From the NCBI GenBank assembly GCA_910584945.1, contig CAJUDY010000033.1:1-42645 (forward strand): a DNA stretch of 42,645 bases. Direction: 5' to 3'. Position numbers and translations under genes: made by a program. The notes under the pieces were generated by a model that was given only the letters and a program-made list of their open reading frames with translations, was not told the origin of the DNA and did not search any database. How positions within the stretch are numbered: the stretch's first letter is position 1; each line of letters opens with the position of its first letter. This DNA comes from an uncultured Lachnospiraceae bacterium (GTDB taxonomy: Bacteria; Bacillota; Clostridia; Lachnospirales; Lachnospiraceae). This document shows positions 23,610 through 30,674 of the stretch, piece after piece.

Positions 23610-24629
23610 ATGAAATTATTATCCATCGCGATCCCATGCTACAATTCCGAAGCTTATATGAGAAACTGCATCGAGTCGCTGCTCCCCGGCGGGGAGGAAG
23701 TGGAAATTCTGATCGTAGACGACGGTTCGACAAAAGATGACACGGCAAAAATCGCGGATGAATACGAAACGAATTATCCGGGCATTGTAAAGGCGATCCA
23801 CCAGGAGAACGGCGGGCACGGAGAGGCGGTAAATACGGGCCTTCAGCATGCCACAGGGCTTTACTTCAAGGTGGTGGACAGCGACGACTGGGTGGACGCG
23901 GAGAGCTATCAGAAGGTGCTTCAGAAACTTTCCGAGCTGGTCCATGAGGGAAATATGGTGGACATGATGATCTGCAATTATGTCTACGAGAAGCAGGGGG
24001 CGAAGCGCAAGAAGACGGTCCGCTATACTACGGCGTTTCCGGAGGATCAGGTCTTTACCTGGAGCGATGTAAAGCGGTTTCATCTGGGGCAGTATATCCT
24101 GATGCATTCGGTCATCTACCGGACCCGGATGCTGAAAAACTGCGGCCTGGAGTTGCCGAAACATACGTTCTATGTGGACAATATCTTTGTGTATTATCCG
24201 CTGCCCTATGTGAAGACTCTGTACTATATGAATATTGATCTGTACCGGTACTTTATCGGGCGAGCGGATCAGTCTGTCAACGAGCAGGTGATGATCGGCA
24301 GGGTGGACCAGCAGATCAAGGTGAACAAGATCATGATCGATCAGTATGATCTTCGGACGATCCAAAGCCCAAAGCTTCGGAAATACATGATCAGCTATCT
24401 GGATATTATGATGACCGTGTCTTCGATCATGCTGATTCGCTCCGGTACCCCGGAGAGTCTGCAAAAGAAAAAAGACCTCTGGCAATACCTTAAGAAAAAG
24501 GACGCGGGTCTTTTTTACAAATTATATTTCGGCATCTTTGGCCGGGCCATGAATCTTCCTGGGAAAGGCGGCCGGAAGGTCTCGGTGATCGCTTACAAGC
24601 TTGCCAACAAGGTCATGGGCTTTAACTAG
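23610..24629 (+). CDS. Family 2 glycosyltransferase
   Basis: A 339-residue GT-A enzyme. SIAIPCYNSEAYMRNCI at the start, LIVDDGSTKDDT (nucleotide site), QENGGHGEAVNTGL and the DSDDW metal motif near residue 90 are clear. The C-terminal 200 residues are mostly helical, without clear membrane spans. It follows glf, so it may be a galactofuranosyl or related surface glycan transferase (inference). The 3' 108 bases overlap the end of a convergent PAP2-type gene. AGAGGTG lies before the ATG. Confidence 0.88.
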   Translation: MKLLSIAIPCYNSEAYMRNCIESLLPGGEEVEILIVDDGSTKDDTAKIADEYETNYPGIVKAIHQENGGHGEAVNTGLQHATGLYFKVVDSDDWVDAESYQKVLQKLSELVHEGNMVDMMICNYVYEKQGAKRKKTVRYTTAFPEDQVFTWSDVKRFHLGQYILMHSVIYRTRMLKNCGLELPKHTFYVDNIFVYYPLPYVKTLYYMNIDLYRYFIGRADQSVNEQVMIGRVDQQIKVNKIMIDQYDLRTIQSPKLRKYMISYLDIMMTVSSIMLIRSGTPESLQKKKDLWQYLKKKDAGLFYKLYFGIFGRAMNLPGKGGRKVSVIAYKLANKVMGFN

Positions 24630-25256
24630 GAAGCCGGATTCATAGACGAACTGATTCATACAGGCTCCCAGGGCAATCCCCAGGATGACATCCACACAGG
24701 AGTGCTGTTTTAAAAACATGGTGGACAGGATGATGGACACGTAGATGACGCGGGAACATCGGACTGTCCATTTTTTATACCGAAAATCCGGCAGATGGAG
24801 GATGGCCATGTGAGCGGCAATGGAGTTGAACACATGGATGCTCGGCAGGATGTTCGTGGAGGTATCTGCCCAGTAGAGGAAACAGACCATCCGGATAAAG
24901 AGATTGTCCCGCGTAAATCCGGCAGGACGAAGGAGATGTCCGTTGGGATAGAACGTGGAGACGATTAAAAACAGGGTCATGCCGATATAAAGGAATGTGA
25001 TATACCGGTAAAAGTTCTGCTTGTCTTTGAAGAACAGCCAGAAGTAGACGGCTGCGATGTAGACAAACCAGAGAAAGTAGGGGATGACAAAATACTCGCA
25101 GAAGGGGATATAGTCATCCAGGGGGAAATGGATCACGTGATAGGGCAGCCTGGCGCGCTGTTCGAGGTAGACGAACCAGGAGATGTATACCACGAAGTAC
25201 AGGACGGTCCATGCGTGGGGATATTCTTTTAAAAAGGTCTGTAATCTTTTTCTCAT
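24522..25256 (-). CDS. PAP2-superfamily membrane phosphatase/transferase
   Basis: A 244-residue membrane protein with about six spans. The PAP2 signatures are NILPSIHVFNS (PSxH motif, near residue 145) and a later KQHSCVDVILG (the catalytic His-Asp region); the first KxxxxxxRP-like motif is weakly seen in HLLRPAGFTRDN. Members hydrolyse or transfer lipid phosphates such as undecaprenyl pyrophosphate or phosphatidic acid. The soluble tail (about 25 residues after GKLVSDHRDLP) is encoded opposite the end of the GT2 gene. A good GGAGGA site precedes the ATG at 25256. Confidence 0.85.
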   Translation of the reverse strand: MRKRLQTFLKEYPHAWTVLYFVVYISWFVYLEQRARLPYHVIHFPLDDYIPFCEYFVIPYFLWFVYIAAVYFWLFFKDKQNFYRYITFLYIGMTLFLIVSTFYPNGHLLRPAGFTRDNLFIRMVCFLYWADTSTNILPSIHVFNSIAAHMAILHLPDFRYKKWTVRCSRVIYVSIILSTMFLKQHSCVDVILGIALGACMNQFVYESGFLVKAHDLVGKLVSDHRDLPAAFPRKIHGPAKDAEI

Positions 25257-25292
25257 AACAGATTCCTCCGTAGTCTCGATGAATTCTTGATA

Positions 25293-25321
25293 ATGATAGC
25301 ATATGTAATTTTTGAAAACAA
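25293..25321 (-). promoter_or_regulatory. Promoter of the PAP2 gene
   Basis: Minus strand: TTGTTT (25321-25316), a 17-base spacer and an extended -10 TGC-TATCAT (TATCAT at 25298-25293). Confidence 0.5.
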
Positions 25322-25376
25322 TAGCAGAAAAAACAAAGAATTCTTAAGAAAATCTGAAAAATTGGGAGGGATTGCC

Positions 25377-25439
25377 ATGGAAAGGGAGATCTGGACGCTG
25401 CTTCAGGCGTGGGGCTTTTTATGAAGATCTGGACGCTGC
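25377..25439 (+). repeat. 15-base direct repeat and a 15-codon micro-ORF at the element border
   Basis: AGATCTGGACGCTGC occurs at 25387-25401 and again at 25425-25439, the second copy ending exactly where the inverted-repeat element starts. The first copy lies in a tiny frame (ATG 25377, stop 25422-25424) preceded by GGGAGG. It may be the truncated beginning of a gene broken by an insertion, or a chance micro-ORF. Confidence 0.45.
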
Positions 25440-25613
25440 CGCAGACGGGGAGCTCTCCATGAAGACCCGGGGCAACGCGGAAACAAGCTAATCGCCAACT
25501 GCGACCAGCGACGCGAGGCCATCGCCTCGCGCCGGGTCTTCGTAGGCGCTGGATCTTGTTTCCGCTAAGGACGGCCCCCAAAAGGGTCTGCATGGAGAGC
25601 TCCCCGTCTGCGG
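25439..25613. repeat. Pseudoknot-capable inverted-repeat element, copy 2
   Basis: A 23-bp perfect terminal inverted repeat (25439-25461 and 25591-25613, ending CATGGAGAG...). Inside, four more perfect pairings: AAGACCCGG (25462-25470) with CCGGGTCTT (25532-25540); GCGGAAACAAG (25477-25487) with CTTGTTTCCGC (25555-25565); CCAGCG (25505-25510) with CGCTGG (25547-25552); and a CGCGAGG/CCTCGCG hairpin (25512-25518, 25525-25531). The first pairing crosses the second and third, giving a pseudoknot. No coding potential. It lies between the PAP2 gene and the island. Confidence 0.7.
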
Positions 25614-25663
25614 CGGCTGAGGGGTGGGAGGCGATCCATTCACCTGCCTCTTGGTCGATGGGG

Positions 25664-26094
25664 TTATATGTTCAGCAGATTGGCGATCTCGGAGAAGTTG
25701 ATCAGTAGATGATCGTAGATATTGACTTTAATAGTGGAGTCGAAGGAATACTGGGGGAAACGATCTCGATGATGAAGTCGGGAGCGCCATTACAGCGTTT
25801 TCCATCCAGTTTATCCCTGTTGTATACAATCATTAGGTCAGGCTGTACGATTGTGAGCGGATTGTCAGACAATTTTACATCAAATGGAGCGTGGAATACT
25901 CTGCATGGGCTTTTGCTGTTTTTGATATAGGAATGCAATATGGTGGTCAGTTCTGTGGAGAGTGTCTGATGGTCCTGGGATGGGCTGGTCATGTAATAAA
26001 CTTGTCCGCTAAATACTTCTGCACGGATGTCTTCCGGGAGGGCTTCATACTGTGCTAATTTGGTAATTGGAGACTGCGGTTGTAAGGCGGGCAT
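25664..26094 (-). pseudogene. Uma2-family endonuclease, internally deleted and frameshifted
   Basis: The reading frame from 26094 gives a normal Uma2 (DUF820) N-terminal part: YEALPEDIRAEVFSGQVYYM, the HQTLSTELTTILHSY segment, FHAPFDVKL, TIVQPDLMIV (PD-D/ExK Asp) and PDFIIEIVSPS. It then loses the expected 60 or so residues (YWIVDP region) and shifts frame. The usual Uma2 C-terminus (YSFDSTIKVNIYDHLLINFSEI) is readable in another frame down to a stop at 25664. So the gene has an internal deletion with frameshift and is probably inactive. Codon use is intermediate between backbone and island. Confidence 0.85.
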
Positions 26095-26177
26095 GGAGGA
26101 TACTTCCTTTCCTGGTTATTGTGTGCGGTTTCTTCATCTAACTATACGGAAACTGTACTTCGGGTTAAATACACGAT

Positions 26178-27017
26178 CTACTTTCCATCTCTTTTCTGTA
26201 TATGATAAAAATCAATTTCTGATAGATCGCCTTCATATATTACAAAATTAATGGCTCTGTCTGCATAACGATTGGAAAATCCACTTTTTTCCAATGTCCA
26301 CAATGCAATTTCCAAGAGTTCCTGTTTTTTCGGTACTATTCCATGGAATCTTGTCTGTCCGGCGCCCATAATCGGAATATTAATAGTTCTGGAATTATAC
26401 AGGACATCTATATGGCTCCAAAAGGTCATCCAGAACTGCATATACTCCCTGATGGATGTGTAGGCTTTATTCTGAGAATCGAATTTGGTTAGTACTGTAA
26501 GAACATAGTCCCGATACAGTACACAGGAACCGTAGTCATAACTCTTTTTGTCCAGGCTTTCAGACGTATTCTCTAAAATCATACAGTTGCTGTCAATAAT
26601 CGCTGATTTGATTTCAGCTAGTTCACCTTTGTGTCTCATAACAAACTGTCCATGTAATGTTTTTCTAGACACTACTTTATCATCTGCTACAAGATCAATG
26701 TAGTTGTTTACCCCAATTACTTTCAGTCCTTCTTGCTGAAACAGATCCCCTACATAAATATTTACATTCGTTCCATTGATTTTCAGCTTTGCTTTCTCCA
26801 TTCGCGCTGCTCTATTCCAGTCCACAAAAAACAGAACTGCAAGAACTGCCACAAAAACAATGGAACAGATAATTCTCCAACACCAGTTTCCTGATGGAAG
26901 CAGACAAAAAGAAACCAATGTAATTGCAGAAGAGAGCACTGCCACCTGCCCTCCGTATTCTCTCCATAATATTTCATCTTTAAAAGATACTTTTTGTAGC
27001 TGTTTTTGAAACATCAT
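26178..27017 (-). CDS. Two-TM protein with Macro/DUF6430-like domain (Thoeris II ThsA-like effector)
   Basis: A 279-residue protein. Two hydrophobic segments (about 24-41 and 47-66) form a hairpin, followed by a cytosolic domain from about 76. The domain starts with NIYVGDLFQ, then IGVNNYIDLV (about 101-110), SRKTLHGQF (117-125) and IPIMGAGQTRFHG (214-226): a Macro-type nucleotide-binding fold of the kind called DUF6430. This is the architecture of TM-Macro ThsA effectors of type II Thoeris, which bind a TIR-made ADP-ribose signal and attack the membrane. That role is inferred from memory of the family. It is last in a three-gene operon; AGGAGG precedes the ATG. AT-rich relative to the flanks. 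Confidence 0.7.
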   Translation of the reverse strand: MMFQKQLQKVSFKDEILWREYGGQVAVLSSAITLVSFCLLPSGNWCWRIICSIVFVAVLAVLFFVDWNRAARMEKAKLKINGTNVNIYVGDLFQQEGLKVIGVNNYIDLVADDKVVSRKTLHGQFVMRHKGELAEIKSAIIDSNCMILENTSESLDKKSYDYGSCVLYRDYVLTVLTKFDSQNKAYTSIREYMQFWMTFWSHIDVLYNSRTINIPIMGAGQTRFHGIVPKKQELLEIALWTLEKSGFSNRYADRAINFVIYEGDLSEIDFYHIQKRDGK

Positions 27018-27036
27018 TTATCATATCCTCCTATTC

Positions 27037-28188
27037 TTAAATGATCTCAAATTGTGACTGTCTTTCATATTGAGTTACAACAGAACAACATAAAGGTCCG
27101 TCTGTTGTAATCTCTGTCCCGTCTTCTCTCAGCAGCTGCCCAAAGGCAGTATATTTACCTGGTATATCCGGCGTATAGAACTTTCCACTTATGGTAAATT
27201 CACTTCCATCTGGCACATCATATATTATCTTCCTTCTTTCTTTACAAAAATAATGTGTCAGATGTTCATACCTGATCTTGAATATGATCTTTTTCCAATT
27301 TTCTCCACTGATATTTTTTAATTTCCAGTTTTTCAAAAAGTCCATTTTATCTGTATAAAGAATTCCGTTAGGCGGCGATTCCTCCAACAAGACTGCATCA
27401 TATGATACAGTATCGTATGCACTTGTAACATGGAGAATGAATTTCCTGATTGAATCATCCATTTTTAATATGCGCCCTCTTTTTTTTATAATCAAATAGA
27501 AGATAAAGCTTCCTGCAATATCCGGCGCCTGAAAATTCATTTTCATTTGTATTTCTTTATGTGGCCATACTGTTCCAATAACAGGATCAAAACTTTCAAG
27601 TCTGGGTCGATGCTTCCCTGTATTATGGATAAAGAGACCATCAATATAGTATCCTTCTAATCGAGTATATCCTGTATTTTTAAACGTTAATATATTTTCA
27701 AAACATTCTCCAGTTTTCGCATTGACTTTCGATTTGCTGAAATTGATACTAAAATACTCAGATAATATGATCTTCCCAATAATTATACTAATTTCATTTT
27801 CAAATGTATATGTATAAATCCATCGTCTGTTTTTTAGGTCCTCATTAAAAATCCTGATGACCTGATATGCCGGATTGTCAGAGACTTTCCCATTTTTCTG
27901 CTCTTTTCTGTATTTTTCATAATTGTCAAAAAGCACCTTTTTCACAAGAACAATACACTGTTGCATATACAGAAGTTTTCTGGTTTCTTCTATGGAAGGT
28001 AATTTCCCTGCTTCTCCCTCGCCTATGATCAAAACAGCATATTCTGCTTTTTGCATATCGCCTGTTGTTTGAAAGCGTATCTCTGAGTCCGCCTTCGAAT
28101 TCAGGTATTCAAGAACTTCTTCGATCTTCACATTTTTTTCGCTGTTTCGGAAATAAATCTTCCCTTGTTCAATTCGTTCTCTCAACAA
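27037..28188 (-). CDS. Protein with degenerate TIR-like N-terminus and two NBR1-type Ig-like domains
   Basis: A protein of about 383 residues with no close named homologue that I recognise. Residues 1-145 alternate strand and helix as in TIR/DUF4062 domains (AEYAVLIIGEGEAG at 48-61, EETRKLLYMQQCIVLVKK at 67-84), but the family's SSTxxDLxxER start is missing. Two Ig-like sandwiches follow (about 158-250 and 275-370), each with the NBR1-type pattern: an NILTFKNTG or NWKLKNISG strand with Trp/aromatic, a proline-glycine turn, then APDIAGSF or TPDIPGKY. The likely start is TTG 28188 (GGAGG nine bases upstream). It overlaps the upstream gene by 20 bases, so they are translationally coupled. A role as sensor or scaffold is inferred. 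Confidence 0.65.
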   Translation of the reverse strand: MLRERIEQGKIYFRNSEKNVKIEEVLEYLNSKADSEIRFQTTGDMQKAEYAVLIIGEGEAGKLPSIEETRKLLYMQQCIVLVKKVLFDNYEKYRKEQKNGKVSDNPAYQVIRIFNEDLKNRRWIYTYTFENEISIIIGKIILSEYFSINFSKSKVNAKTGECFENILTFKNTGYTRLEGYYIDGLFIHNTGKHRPRLESFDPVIGTVWPHKEIQMKMNFQAPDIAGSFIFYLIIKKRGRILKMDDSIRKFILHVTSAYDTVSYDAVLLEESPPNGILYTDKMDFLKNWKLKNISGENWKKIIFKIRYEHLTHYFCKERRKIIYDVPDGSEFTISGKFYTPDIPGKYTAFGQLLREDGTEITTDGPLCCSVVTQYERQSQFEII

Positions 28189-29212
28189 AATATTCAGCCT
28201 CCAATGGTACAAGATTTCTGTAAATTTTCCTTCCTGTGGAGTCAACCATAACCCATGTGGACACGATTTCCCCTGCTGACTGAGGTGCCGTATATCTTAC
28301 CGTAAGTCTGGCTCTTTCTCCGGGATAGGTCTCATCAATTGGATAGCAGGTTTTTTCAGCAGTGCTCTTTCGTCCCCTTATAATAATCCCTGCATATTGA
28401 AACCATTTTCTTATAAAGGTTATCAACCTTGTCTGAAATGAAATATCTTTTTTGGGTCTTATAAGCGCCTTACCACTTTCTCTTATAAACCTTCGTAATG
28501 ATGTGTTCTGTTCTTTGAAAAATCGGTCTTTCCAAACCACACATCCCTCGTTCACAACCTCCCATATTGCTGTAATTGTATCACCACTATTACAAACTTC
28601 CTCATCAAATTCAGAAAAAACATATTTTGATTTATCATATGTGTTAAATATATGTTCCATCTTATCAACAAGGTCAGCAGTAGCAGAATAGGTAGTAATT
28701 GTCATGTTCAATCCTTTGCGATATCTCCGGATTTCTCGAATCAAACCGTATACACGACCTTCTTTATTTCTTTTATAAAAAGAGAGTCTTCCCCCGAGGG
28801 TGATCAGATATCTATACCATGTATCTTGATCAATAAAAGCAAATATCGGCTGGGCATGCCGAAAAGCTGCCCTGAACTCTGCATGTGTTATGGATATGAC
28901 CCTCTCCTGTTTTCCAACCGCCCCGTGATCCAGAATATTTATTTCTCCATAATATTCATCATTCAACAGGATCATATAATAATCAGCATATTTTACTTGA
29001 TTTAAAATAAACAGGTTGGGATTGTATCCTGCGCGTGTTTCCAAGTCATCACCAGACATATGAAGAGTCTCAGGCCTGTCACTTGAGATGGGATTAAATT
29101 TGACACAGTTAAAAGGATGGTGTAACCTTTCATAGACGGCAGATCTCTCTTCTTGCAAATTATGAATCGTTGAACTGATGAATATTTTTCTTTCGCACAA
29201 TTTATTTGACAT
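28169..29212 (-). CDS. DUF4062 (TIR-like) protein with C-terminal NBR1-type Ig-like domain
   Basis: A 347-residue soluble protein, first gene of the operon. Residues 8-125 match DUF4062: KIFISSTIHNLQEERSAV at the start, then YADYYMILLNDEYYGEI and SITHAEFRAAF with Glu112 in the position of the conserved SyTElE motif. DUF4062 belongs to the TIR/STIR superfamily as I recall. Residues 208-343 form an NBR1-like Ig domain (GDTITAIWEVVNEGCVVWKD ... GERARLTVRYTAPQSAGEIVSTWVM) interrupted by a basic insertion of about 60 residues (235-290). The start ATG at 29212 is favoured by GAGGGAG nearby; a longer frame from 29248 is possible. Proposed role: phage sensing and NAD-derived signal synthesis (inference). 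Confidence 0.7.
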   Translation of the reverse strand: MSNKLCERKIFISSTIHNLQEERSAVYERLHHPFNCVKFNPISSDRPETLHMSGDDLETRAGYNPNLFILNQVKYADYYMILLNDEYYGEINILDHGAVGKQERVISITHAEFRAAFRHAQPIFAFIDQDTWYRYLITLGGRLSFYKRNKEGRVYGLIREIRRYRKGLNMTITTYSATADLVDKMEHIFNTYDKSKYVFSEFDEEVCNSGDTITAIWEVVNEGCVVWKDRFFKEQNTSLRRFIRESGKALIRPKKDISFQTRLITFIRKWFQYAGIIIRGRKSTAEKTCYPIDETYPGERARLTVRYTAPQSAGEIVSTWVMVDSTGRKIYRNLVPLEAEYFVERTN

Positions 29213-29236
29213 GGTATTTTCTCCCTCATATATCAA

Positions 29237-29242
29237 ATTATA
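29237..29242 (-). promoter_or_regulatory. -10 element for the DUF4062 operon
   Basis: A perfect TATAAT on the minus strand (29242-29237), 24 bases before the ATG at 29212. The -35 position (TATCTT with a 17-base spacer) is poor, so the promoter may be weak or activated. Confidence 0.4.
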
Positions 29243-29317
29243 CAGCAAAGAAATAAAAAAAGATAGTGTGACCAGAAAACAATATGCGTCTGGATGTGTG
29301 GAGGAAAGTTCCTAATA

Positions 29318-29346
29318 TTGACGGAGAGGGAAAGGTCTGGTAGACT
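29318..29346 (+). promoter_or_regulatory. Promoter of the aldo/keto reductase
   Basis: TTGACG (29318-29323), a 17-base spacer and TAGACT (29341-29346) with TGG before it (extended -10), 26 bases before the ATG. Confidence 0.65.
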
Positions 29347-29372
29347 GGAGGGAAAGTTTTGGAGGTGGAAGG

Positions 29373-30554
29373 ATGCAGTATCGGGAGGATCGGAAGGGGA
29401 CGCGGCTTTCTGTATTGGGGTATGGGTGTCTTCGGTTTACGAGGAAAAATGGCAGGATTGATCTTGAGAAGGCGGAAAGCGAGATTCTGGAGGCGATCCG
29501 GGGCGGGGTGAATTATTTTGACACGGCGTATGTGTATCATGGGAGCGAGGCGGCGCTGGGGGAGATTCTTGAGAGAAACGGGCTTCGGGAGCGGGTGTAT
29601 ATCGCGACGAAACTGCCGCATTATCTGATCAAATCGAAAGGCGGGCTGGAGCGGTGTTTTCAGGAACAGCTCGGGCGGCTTCGGACGGATTATGTGGACT
29701 ATTATCTGATGCATATGCTGAATGATGCGGATACCTGGGAAGTGCTGAAGGAAAAGGGGGTGCAGGACTGGATTGAGGAGAAGCTTCGCATTGGCCAGAT
29801 CCGCAATATCGGTTTTTCTTATCATGGAAATTCGGAGAATTTTAAGAGGCTTCTGGACGCTTATGACTGGGATTTCTGTCAGATTCAGTATAACTATATG
29901 GACGAGCACACCCAGGCCGGACGGGCGGGGCTTTTGTATGCCCGGGAGAAAGGGATTCCGGTGGTGATCATGGAGCCTTTGCGGGGCGGGAAGCTGGTGG
30001 AGCTTCTGCCGAAGGAGGCGAAGGAACTTTTTGCCCGGGCGGAGCCGAAGCGAAGTCCGGCGGAGTGGGCGTTTCGGTGGCTGTGGAATCAGGAGGGCGT
30101 GACGGTGGTGCTCTCCGGCATGAATTCTCTTAAGATGGTCCAGGAGAATGTCCGAGCGGCCGGGGAGGCGAAAGCGGGGGAACTGACCGAGAGCGATCTG
30201 GAACTGTATGAGAGGGTGCGCCGGGAGATCGGGAAGAAGGTAAAAGTCGGCTGCACGGCCTGCGGCTACTGTATGCCCTGTCCCCAGGGCATCGATATTC
30301 CGGGAACCTTCCGCTGTTATAATGAAATGTATACGGAACGGCCGAAGGTGGGGAAGAAGGAGTATATGATGACTACCGCGTTCCGAAAGAAACAAAATCC
30401 GGCGTCCGGATGTATCCGGTGCGGAAAATGCGAGCGGCTCTGCCCCCAGCATCTGGAGATCCGCAAGGAATTAAAGGCGGCGGCGAAGGAGCTGGAGGAC
30501 CTCCGCTACCGGGTGATGGCGTGGCTGGTCAGAAGCTTTCGAATCTGGAGGTAA
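29373..30554 (+). CDS. Aldo/keto reductase with C-terminal 4Fe-4S domain
   Basis: A 393-residue AKR. The barrel has the catalytic tetrad in place: Asp and Tyr in YFDTAYVYHGSE, Lys in YIATKLP, and His in DYYLMHML. The C-terminal part (from about 290) carries two cysteine motifs, CTACGYCMPCPQGID and CIRCGKCERLCPQHL, so it likely holds two 4Fe-4S clusters. Such ferredoxin-linked AKRs are common in anaerobes; the substrate is unknown. The gene has its own promoter and a GGAGGTGG site, and diverges from the DUF4062 operon. A structured element and aroK follow. Confidence 0.92.
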   Translation: MQYREDRKGTRLSVLGYGCLRFTRKNGRIDLEKAESEILEAIRGGVNYFDTAYVYHGSEAALGEILERNGLRERVYIATKLPHYLIKSKGGLERCFQEQLGRLRTDYVDYYLMHMLNDADTWEVLKEKGVQDWIEEKLRIGQIRNIGFSYHGNSENFKRLLDAYDWDFCQIQYNYMDEHTQAGRAGLLYAREKGIPVVIMEPLRGGKLVELLPKEAKELFARAEPKRSPAEWAFRWLWNQEGVTVVLSGMNSLKMVQENVRAAGEAKAGELTESDLELYERVRREIGKKVKVGCTACGYCMPCPQGIDIPGTFRCYNEMYTERPKVGKKEYMMTTAFRKKQNPASGCIRCGKCERLCPQHLEIRKELKAAAKELEDLRYRVMAWLVRSFRIWR

Positions 30555-30557
30555 AAA

Positions 30558-30650
30558 CAGCAATGGACCGTACAACCTCCGGGAGGATTTGCTGACGCGG
30601 GCGCGGCAGAAAATGCTCCCAGATCCAGGGGGTTGGAAGGGGAATTGCGG
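30558..30650 (+). repeat. Structured intergenic element, copy B (before aroK)
   Basis: Same layout as the copy before gatC with changed but still pairing stems. P1: GCAAT (30560-30564) with ATTGC (30644-30648). P2: CAACCTCC (30573-30580) with GGGGGTTG (30628-30635), 8 bp including one wobble. P3: GGGAG (30581-30585) with CTCCC (30616-30620). Shared words: GGATTT, TGACGCG, GCGGCAGAAAAT, CCCAGATC, TGCGGAACTT. Confidence 0.7.
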
Positions 30651-30674
30651 AACTTGGATATAAAGGAGTACGTT

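Noticed and set aside
25257..29300. Prophage or insertion sequence carrying the AT-rich operon
   Set aside because: No integrase, transposase, phage structural gene or attachment repeats could be recognised around it in the window.
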